A DNA stretch of 9,280 bases, from contig JAIRUO010000216.1 of the NCBI GenBank assembly GCA_031254385.1, positions 1-9,280 of the forward strand, given 5' to 3'. Each line of letters starts with the position of its first letter. Position 1 is the stretch's first letter. The notes below the pieces were generated by a model. It worked only from the letters and a program-made list of their open reading frames with translations. It was not told the DNA's origin and did no database searches. Source of the DNA: Treponema sp. GTDB taxonomy: Bacteria; Spirochaetota; Spirochaetia; Treponematales; Breznakiellaceae. The position numbers and the translations under genes are program-made. Positions 3,730 through 9,280 of the stretch are shown piece by piece.

Positions 3730-4872
3730 CTACATCGCGATCCCCGATTCTGCGGGGGAACCGGCGTAATTTTCACCCAGGTAGCCACGGGGGATTGGTT
3801 CGGGGCGCTGGAAGCTGCTGGTCATTTCGTAGAAATTTTTGGTGTCGCAGCTTTTGTAAAGGCCCAGGAGCAGTTCAAGGCCGTGGAAGGCCATCTCCTT
3901 GCTGGTACGGGGTTTGCGGTTTTTTCTGAGGGCCCAGGCGAGTTCGGCAGGGCCTATGCCGCGGCTGTTGGCAGAGAAGGCATGGGTAGGGGGCAGCGCA
4001 ACCGGTTCGGTCTGGCCTTTAAGGATGACTCTGACTTCGCCGCCAAAGGTATTGGGATCGGGCATGTAGAGTATGCCTTCGGTTCCATACATGATAATTT
4101 GAGGTTTCTCATTCCCAATGCTGCACGAATTAAACATGAGGGTGCCAAAAACCCCGCTTGAAAACTCAAAGCTGCCCACCACCAGATTTTCTGCCTCTAG
4201 TTTAAATTTTTCGCCAAAATTTTCTTTATTGGGAAAGTAGTGCGTCCGATCGGGATTGCGGGTAGTAACAAAGCCGGATACATGCTTTACCGGGCCGAGT
4301 ATGCTCAGTATGGCGGTAACATAATAAACGCCTACATCAAGTCCAATGCCGCCGCCTGGAAGCACGGTAAAGGGATAGCGCTCTGCAAGAACGCGCGCGT
4401 CCCTGTTAAGGACTGCGGTTACGGATGTTATATCGCCAATTAGTCCTGAATCCAAATAGTATCGGGCGGTCTGAATGGCCTGGCCCATAAAGGTGTCCGG
4501 GGCATTGCCATAAAGAACACCCTGCTTGTCGGCAAGCTGAACCAGTTCACGGGCCGCTTCTATGGAAAGATCAATGGGTTTTTCGGAATAGAGGTTTTTT
4601 CCGGCAGTAAGTGCCTGGCTGCTTACCAGGTGGTGATTTACCGGATCGGTAATATTCAAAACCAGTTCAATGCTCTTGTCATTTAGGATTTCTTCAATCG
4701 CCATTTGCCTGATATTATATTGAGTTGCCCGCTTCTCCATGCGTTCTTTGATAATGTCGCAGCAGCCAACCACTTCCAGAATTTCAAAAGCGCAGGTCAT
4801 ATTTTTAAGATAGATGTCGCTGATCATGCCACAGCCTACAACCGCAGTTTTTACTTTCATGACTTTGGGCAT
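3730..4872 (-). CDS. Gfo/Idh/MocA-family NAD(P)-dependent oxidoreductase
   Basis: A 380-residue cytoplasmic dehydrogenase of usual family length. Residues 8-20 give the first Rossmann strand and the dinucleotide-binding glycines (VVGCGMIS, G13-x-G15). The family EKP motif is at 97-99 (YSEKPIDL), with the Lys that normally takes part in catalysis. Residues 173-185 carry GGGIGLDVGVYY, in which D179 and Y183 or Y184 occupy the place of the usual Asp/His active-site pair. A Tyr in place of His occurs in the GPYYLT-type subgroup that this resembles. The second domain is the alpha/beta substrate domain. Family members oxidise or reduce sugars, inositols and related polyols, and the substrate here cannot be read. 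The ATG at 4870-4872 has GGAG 6 nt before it. The gene follows the 926-residue gene by 22 bp and ends before the 3665-3692 terminator, so it is probably the last gene of that operon. Confidence 0.9.
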   Translation of the reverse strand: MPKVMKVKTAVVGCGMISDIYLKNMTCAFEILEVVGCCDIIKERMEKRATQYNIRQMAIEEILNDKSIELVLNITDPVNHHLVSSQALTAGKNLYSEKPIDLSIEAARELVQLADKQGVLYGNAPDTFMGQAIQTARYYLDSGLIGDITSVTAVLNRDARVLAERYPFTVLPGGGIGLDVGVYYVTAILSILGPVKHVSGFVTTRNPDRTHYFPNKENFGEKFKLEAENLVVGSFEFSSGVFGTLMFNSCSIGNEKPQIIMYGTEGILYMPDPNTFGGEVRVILKGQTEPVALPPTHAFSANSRGIGPAELAWALRKNRKPRTSKEMAFHGLELLLGLYKSCDTKNFYEMTSSFQRPEPIPRGYLGENYAGSPAESGIAM

Positions 4873-4894
4873 AAGTGCTCCTTTATCTTAATCA

Positions 4895-7675
4895 TTATAT
4901 TAGCTTATGTTCACGAGCCGCAAGATATAAGGTTTTATTCCAGTAATTCAAGGAAATATAGTCCTCCCTCATGCTCTTGCTGTCAATACGGCCGGCCCTA
5001 GTTCTGAGCCGGTTAAAAGCCATACTAAGGGCCGATGTACTTCCCTTTCCGGGAATGTCAACTTCCTCCTGAATAAGATACAAGGCATGCAGATAAAAAA
5101 TATCATTTATATCCCATTCGGAAAGCAAGAAGTTGCGGATCATATTCTCGGCCTTTTTACAGAATTCATCGGCGCGTTCCTGGGAAAGCGAGAGACGGCT
5201 CTGCGCCAGTGTCTGATATACGGAAATAAGGCGGTTCTGGAGGCTTTTTACGGGTACTATAATAGCTTCACATTGAGAGAATCCGCTTGCCCAGTCAGGC
5301 TGTTCGGTAAAAAAGAAACTGTTATCCTTAATATCAGAATCGGAAAGATTAGCTTCGCATAATTTTACGACTTCTTCAAAATTGCCCATAAGGAAGGCAG
5401 CTTCAATCCGGAATGATAACGAGTCATGATTCGACATATCACTATGCCCCACATTAGAAAAATCATGCAGCATACTGCTTTTGCTGAATGCCGTGGATGA
5501 TGATAAAGCAAGGTAGAACCTGGCTCTGAAAATCCATGCAGCCAGAGTATCCTTGCCTGCCTCTTGCGGGACAATTTCCTTTAGAGATTCAAAAAGTTCC
5601 ACTGCTTCCCGGTAATGGCCTAACTCAAAACGCAGTCTTCCCAGAAAAAACCGTGAACGGGCAGCCCAGTGAATCCGGCATAATTCTAGGGCAGTGTTTT
5701 CTGCATTAATTATCAGCAGTTCCGCCTTGGATAAGTTCCCATACAAAAAATTAGTAACAGCGCCGAAATATGATGCTTTGATTAGTTCATCTTTTTCCCC
5801 TGATTTTTGAGCCAGATCAACGGCAAAGGAACTGTAGTCCAATGCGTCATTCATCCGGCATTTTTTTAGGTTAAGGAGGGAAAAGAAACGGTAAGAAGGA
5901 AGCGAGCTGTCTTTTAAGTTCTGATTAAGGTACATCAGTTCCCTGACTGATTCGCTGGCGGCGTCAATATCTCCGGCACCCATCCTGTATGAGCTAAGGT
6001 TCGCCTGAATCACAGCCTTGTACCCAGAAAAGACAGATGCGGTATACTTTGGCGCGGACTCAAGAAACACTTCCTCAATTTCATGCGGTTTTCGGAAGCA
6101 AAGGGCTTTTTGGGTTTTATAAATCCATTCCAGGAACTGAACATTTTCAATTCCGGTTAACTGTTCAAACTGCTTATCAGCTAACGCTTTGTCAATTTCG
6201 CTAAAAGCCCCTGATAAAATATCTCCCTTAAGACAGCGGAGTATGAGTGAGGCTTCGGGTTTTGCACCAAGTTCAAAAAGAATTTTTAAAAGATGAAAAC
6301 AGGGATTGATTCTGCCTTTAAGCTCCCAATCCAAAAGGCGGTTCTTCATCAGCGCTTTGACCTTTTCTTTTCTGTCCCCCGAAAGTTTTTCCGCGGTATT
6401 GGTAAAATCACGAATTCTGGGCCTGGGATCCAGCGTGGTATCAATAATCCCCAACTGTGAAAGCAAGTCCAGGGCTTTTTCTGTAACTTGCGGATTTATT
6501 CCTTCCTCTTCCAGGATTTGGGAGAAAAGAACAGAAGGAAAATACCGGCCCAGAAGGGAAAAAGTATAGGCTGCTTCCCAGAGCTCGGTACTAAAGTTTT
6601 GAGCTTGTCGGACAGGATAATCTGTGGCAGGCAATTCCAGGACACGGGAAAAGATAGTACTCCATTTTCCAATCTTACTTTCTGATTTTCCGGTATTGAG
6701 TCCCAAAACATAGAAATCTTCCGTGTTTTCCAATGAAGAAAAAACTTCTCTGAAAATACCGGCTGTGGTTTTGTCCGCTGCCAGGGGATCTTCCAGAATG
6801 ATTAGCGCCTTGGTATATTTGCGCCGGATAAGCGTCCAATAATTGTTCAATAAGAGAAAGAGGAAGCTTCTTACTTCATCAAAAATAAAAGGTGATATAG
6901 GCTCCCGGAGCCGTTCCCGAAACAGTAGTTCCGCTGGAGCATCAAGTTCCTTGAACTTTGAACGGAGTTTGGGGGTAAGGGAATCCGCGAAGCAACCGGG
7001 GCCCGGAACTCCAGCTTTGAAACGTATTATCAGGGGAGGCTCGTCCATCATGGCTGCGCAATAATGATAAACCGCGTCCCGCTTGCCAATAAACGCCGGC
7101 CCCATGATTAGGGTATTTTTTTCCTTTCCAGCGGCAAGTTTGGATATGATCTTTTCCCTGTTTGGAAAGAAAGAATCATGGCCTGGTTTTTTGAAGGACC
7201 TAAAGTCCTTTAGTTCGCCATAACCGCGAATTGAATCTTCAAAAGAACAATAAAAATCCAGAATTTCCCGAACAGCCGCGCTGCACCATATACCGGTATG
7301 ATTTGAAGCTGCGCCGGACGAAAGGGAGCGGCACAGCCTTTCTACATTCTGTTCTGGTGGCACTGGCGTTTCAGGCTTTTTTACTTCTTCCAGGCTCAAA
7401 ACAAGAGCATAGCCAAATAATTCATGCCTGGTTTTTTTAAGAACCTTCTCAATAGTTTCCATAAAAATAAGCATATCCAGCCAAAATCCCACTCGGCCGG
7501 AATTGAAGGAAGCTTTTAGATGCCCCCGGTTATCCAGAATACGACCGCCTGCGGTGCTGATTCCTTTGGCTACAGCCTCTTCAAGCTGGGCTATAATCTG
7601 CGGTTTTGTACGCCTAAGCTGGGATCGAAAGCGAAGGTAAAAAAGCATCTGTACCATTTTTTCATTATTATTCAT
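4895..7675 (-). CDS. Large STAND-like signalling protein: degenerate cyclase-like domain, P-loop domain, TPR-like repeats
   Basis: A 926-residue protein with no signal peptide or clear membrane span. Residues 25-160 resemble a class III nucleotide cyclase domain: GGRIL at 43-47, a helix at 62-80, GYALVLS at 88-94, then CSAAVREILDFYCSFED and GELKDF at 131-158, like the usual cyclase ending. The metal-binding GDG site reads RGH (50-52), so cyclase activity is unlikely. PNREKI (171-176) leads to a Walker A-like GPAFIGKR (192-199), which has Arg where Ser/Thr is usual. A Walker B-like LIILED is at 291-296. Residues 440-870 are helical pairs resembling TPR or MalT-type repeats (clear at 592-690). 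The end (FNRLRTRAGRI...) resembles the end of cyclase-ATPase-TPR proteins. There is no DNA-binding domain at the C-terminus. The start has no good ribosome site, but an in-frame stop lies 6 codons upstream. The specific role is unknown. Confidence 0.7.
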   Translation of the reverse strand: MNNNEKMVQMLFYLRFRSQLRRTKPQIIAQLEEAVAKGISTAGGRILDNRGHLKASFNSGRVGFWLDMLIFMETIEKVLKKTRHELFGYALVLSLEEVKKPETPVPPEQNVERLCRSLSSGAASNHTGIWCSAAVREILDFYCSFEDSIRGYGELKDFRSFKKPGHDSFFPNREKIISKLAAGKEKNTLIMGPAFIGKRDAVYHYCAAMMDEPPLIIRFKAGVPGPGCFADSLTPKLRSKFKELDAPAELLFRERLREPISPFIFDEVRSFLFLLLNNYWTLIRRKYTKALIILEDPLAADKTTAGIFREVFSSLENTEDFYVLGLNTGKSESKIGKWSTIFSRVLELPATDYPVRQAQNFSTELWEAAYTFSLLGRYFPSVLFSQILEEEGINPQVTEKALDLLSQLGIIDTTLDPRPRIRDFTNTAEKLSGDRKEKVKALMKNRLLDWELKGRINPCFHLLKILFELGAKPEASLILRCLKGDILSGAFSEIDKALADKQFEQLTGIENVQFLEWIYKTQKALCFRKPHEIEEVFLESAPKYTASVFSGYKAVIQANLSSYRMGAGDIDAASESVRELMYLNQNLKDSSLPSYRFFSLLNLKKCRMNDALDYSSFAVDLAQKSGEKDELIKASYFGAVTNFLYGNLSKAELLIINAENTALELCRIHWAARSRFFLGRLRFELGHYREAVELFESLKEIVPQEAGKDTLAAWIFRARFYLALSSSTAFSKSSMLHDFSNVGHSDMSNHDSLSFRIEAAFLMGNFEEVVKLCEANLSDSDIKDNSFFFTEQPDWASGFSQCEAIIVPVKSLQNRLISVYQTLAQSRLSLSQERADEFCKKAENMIRNFLLSEWDINDIFYLHALYLIQEEVDIPGKGSTSALSMAFNRLRTRAGRIDSKSMREDYISLNYWNKTLYLAAREHKLI

Positions 7676-7695
7676 ACTATAAGTAAGAGGTTATC

Positions 7696-8649
7696 ATGGT
7701 TTCTGAAAGACTGAAAGGCCGATCCCTTCTAACTTGGCTGGATTTTTCATCTGATGATGTACGGCTGTTTTTGGACATATCCAAACAGGTCAAAGCTGAA
7801 AAGCAGCGGAATGAAATTCACAGGCGTTTTACCGGCAAGACCATTGCCCTTCTTTTTGAAAAGCTTTCTACCCGGACCCGCTGCTCTTTTGAGACAGCCT
7901 TTGGGGAAGAAGGCGGGCATCCGGTTTTCCTGAGCAGCCAGGACATACACTTGGGGGTCAAGGAATCTCTTGAAGATACGGCCCGTGTCCTGGGGCGCAT
8001 GTTTACGGCAATTCAGTTCCGGGGCTACAAGCAGGCCACCGCAGAAACCCTGGCCCGCTATTCGGGCGTACCTGTCTACAACGGCCTTACCGATGATTTC
8101 CACCCCACCCAGGTTCTGGCGGATATGCTGACCCTGGAGGAAAACTTTGACACTGTACAGGGCAAGAAGCTCTGCTTTGTGGGAGACGGCAGGAATAACG
8201 TAGTCAGATCCCTCATGGTGATAGGCTCTAAACTGGGACTTCAGCTTTTCATTATAGCGCCCAAAGACCTTGCCCCTGATCCGGTACTGCTGGCAAAATG
8301 CAACGGTTTAGCGGAAAAATCCGGCGGGGAAATTACGGTCAGCACGGACCTGGAAGATGTAAAAGGGGCAGACGCCATTTACACTGATGTATGGGCTTCT
8401 ATGGGGGAAGAAGGCAAAAGAGAAGAGCGCATAAAACTTCTAAAGCCGTACCAGGTCAATCAGGCCCTAATGGATAAATCCGGCAGGAAGGAAACGATTT
8501 TCATGCATGACCTCCCTGCAATCAAAGGCGAAGAAGTAACCGCTGATGTAATTGACGGCCCCAAGAGCAAGGCCTGGGATCAGGCTGAAAACCGCAAGCA
8601 TACGATAAAGGCAATTATGTTGGCAACGATTAACGGCACTACCGATTAA
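7696..8649 (+). CDS. argF: Ornithine carbamoyltransferase
   Basis: A 317-residue enzyme of usual length. It makes citrulline from ornithine and carbamoyl phosphate in arginine synthesis. Visible motifs are STRTR (58-62) for carbamoyl phosphate, FRGY with its Arg at 109, HPTQ (136-139), FVGDGRNNV (161-169) opening the ornithine domain, DVWASMGEE (231-239) as the SMG ornithine loop, and AENR (297-300) near the C-terminus. The active-site motif normally reads HCLPA; here it is HDLPA (271-275), with Asp replacing the Cys that contacts ornithine. The following IKGEEVTADVIDGP is of the anabolic type. The SMG loop argues for ornithine over putrescine or acetylornithine as substrate, but the Asp leaves some doubt. 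The ATG has AGAGG 5 nt upstream. Only 20 bp separate it from the divergent 926-residue gene, so its promoter must lie within that gene's 5' end. No arginine operator is recognised. Confidence 0.92.
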   Translation: MVSERLKGRSLLTWLDFSSDDVRLFLDISKQVKAEKQRNEIHRRFTGKTIALLFEKLSTRTRCSFETAFGEEGGHPVFLSSQDIHLGVKESLEDTARVLGRMFTAIQFRGYKQATAETLARYSGVPVYNGLTDDFHPTQVLADMLTLEENFDTVQGKKLCFVGDGRNNVVRSLMVIGSKLGLQLFIIAPKDLAPDPVLLAKCNGLAEKSGGEITVSTDLEDVKGADAIYTDVWASMGEEGKREERIKLLKPYQVNQALMDKSGRKETIFMHDLPAIKGEEVTADVIDGPKSKAWDQAENRKHTIKAIMLATINGTTD

Positions 8650-8849
8650 TGATGGACGATATCAAGAGAGGAGAATTACTTAAACTTATTGATGATATTT
8701 TCTCTGGTGTCAAAGAAGTCGGTGTGGATGTCAATTATGATGATTATTCAGAAGAAGAGTTGAACTTTATAGATCAGGAGATGTACAGGCTCAACACCAT
8801 AGAAGTGCGTAAATTTACGAAAATGCTTGAGGAATACGAACAAAAATAA
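8649..8849 (+). CDS. Small acidic protein of unknown function, coupled to argF
   Basis: A 66-residue ORF. Its ATG shares one base with the argF stop codon (TAATG), and a second ATG follows at once. There is no ribosome site, so translation would depend on ribosomes finishing argF. The product is acidic and predicted helical in two blocks: residues 5-21, then a DYSEEELNFIDQEMYRL helix, then the helix ending RKFTKMLEEYEQK. No Cys, no membrane span and no known motif were seen. The tight overlap and the same base composition as argF support a real gene. The function is not recognised. Confidence 0.65.
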   Translation: MMDDIKRGELLKLIDDIFSGVKEVGVDVNYDDYSEEELNFIDQEMYRLNTIEVRKFTKMLEEYEQK

Positions 8850-8880
8850 TGGTCAGGGGGCAGGATGCCATTAATAATTT
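8847..8880 (+). terminator. Weak hairpin after the argF operon
   Basis: TAATGG (8847-8852) can pair with CCATTA (8868-8873), and AATAATTTT follows. An inner GGCA/TGCC pairing competes. This lies between convergent genes, where a terminator is expected, but the stem is short. Confidence 0.25.
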
Positions 8881-8901
8881 TGGTGGCTTCGCTAAATTTG
8901 T

Positions 8902-9280
8902 CTATTTTTTGGCTGCCACTTTCTCCATGTCTACCAGCAAATAAAAAGTATCATCCTCATGCATGAAGGAAATGCACAGTATTCGCGATTGTCTGCCAGG
9001 CCATGCAAACGAATGGCCGCTTCCTTTTATGACGGTAGGAAGCGAGATCATGATCTTTTCCCCTCCCGGCACTTCTTTTTTGACATTTCCGGCAATGATG
9101 TTGACTATTTCTCCAATGGCATCCACCGCGTCATCATCAAGCTCGGCATGCGAAATCCCTGCCAGCGCATCGGTCACTTTTATGGCGAAACTTTTCTTCA
9201 TTGCGATAACCACAGCCCCGCGAATATCGCCCGAAAGGCCAATTATTGCCGAGATATCCTGATCAAACCCCAGCGATCGG
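8902..9280 (-). CDS. cheX: CheX-like chemotaxis protein (5' end outside the window)
   Basis: The frame is open to the right edge (9280) without a stop, so the true start lies beyond. The visible part is about 125 residues of a family usually near 150. The first visible residues (DISAIIGLSGDIRGAVVIAM) are the typical CheX N-terminal strand pair, with IGLSGDIRG as hallmark. The phosphatase helix AIGEIVNIIAGN carries the E-x2-N motif shared by CheX, CheC and FliY. PTVIKGSGH and ILCISF follow as in CheX proteins. CheX removes the phosphate from CheY-P and is the main CheY-P phosphatase of spirochaetes. The GTG or ATG codons at 9202-9213 are internal, not starts, because the conserved N-terminal part continues upstream of them. 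It ends with KVAAKK and TAG at 8902, converging on the 66-residue ORF. CheX-like domains in other signalling proteins remain possible. Confidence 0.85.
   Translation of the reverse strand, partial: RSLGFDQDISAIIGLSGDIRGAVVIAMKKSFAIKVTDALAGISHAELDDDAVDAIGEIVNIIAGNVKKEVPGGEKIMISLPTVIKGSGHSFAWPGRQSRILCISFMHEDDTFYLLVDMEKVAAKK

Noticed and set aside
3883..4443. Plus-strand and other-frame ORFs inside the Gfo/Idh gene
   Set aside because: They are shadows of a clearly conserved minus-strand gene and have no family features.
8963..9262. Plus-strand ORF of 99 codons opposite cheX
   Set aside because: It lies antisense to the conserved CheX frame and shows no motif of its own.

Overview
The window looks like part of a spirochaete chromosome, most likely a Treponema of the gut type. 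The signs are a CheX-type chemotaxis gene, a DksA-like regulator, a tRNA gene without an encoded CCA end, and protein sequences that resemble treponemal ones. This is a judgement by eye; no search was run.

Layout. Positions 1-177 hold the 3' end of a PHP-family (histidinol-phosphatase-like) gene on the plus strand. It converges on a DksA/TraR-type zinc-finger gene (225-629, minus), and the two are separated by a repeat-rich hairpin. An elongator tRNA-Met gene (791-863, minus) follows. From about 1040 to 2740 the DNA turns sharply AT-rich: the text row 1501-1560 has 11 G+C of 60, against 34 of 60 in row 7861-7920. This block carries one gene broken into two frames, with an N-terminal HNH nuclease domain and a DGQHR/ParB-like body. 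Its promoter is well formed and lies between two palindromes. Next is a HicAB toxin-antitoxin pair (2928-3387, minus), bracketed by two copies of a 37-bp direct repeat. The gap at 3388-3729 holds a candidate structured small RNA ending in a terminator-like hairpin.

The right half is ordinary in composition. A likely two-gene minus-strand operon runs from 7675 to 3730. It encodes a 926-residue protein (degenerate nucleotide-cyclase-like domain, degenerate P-loop ATPase domain, TPR-like helices) and then a Gfo/Idh/MocA oxidoreductase. Only 20 bp away, and divergent, is argF (ornithine carbamoyltransferase), followed by a one-base-overlapping 66-residue ORF of unknown function. A CheX-like gene (minus) runs off the right edge.

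How it fits together. tRNA-Met, dksA, argF and cheX are housekeeping or signalling genes. The 1040-3530 stretch looks like an accessory insert (broken nuclease gene plus toxin-antitoxin cassette). The most unusual items are the broken HNH-DGQHR gene with its palindromic promoter, the repeat-bracketed hicAB cassette with a tiny ORF over the hicA start, the possible pseudoknotted RNA, the cyclase-like/STAND-like protein without recognisable catalytic residues, and an ornithine carbamoyltransferase with Asp in place of its active-site Cys.
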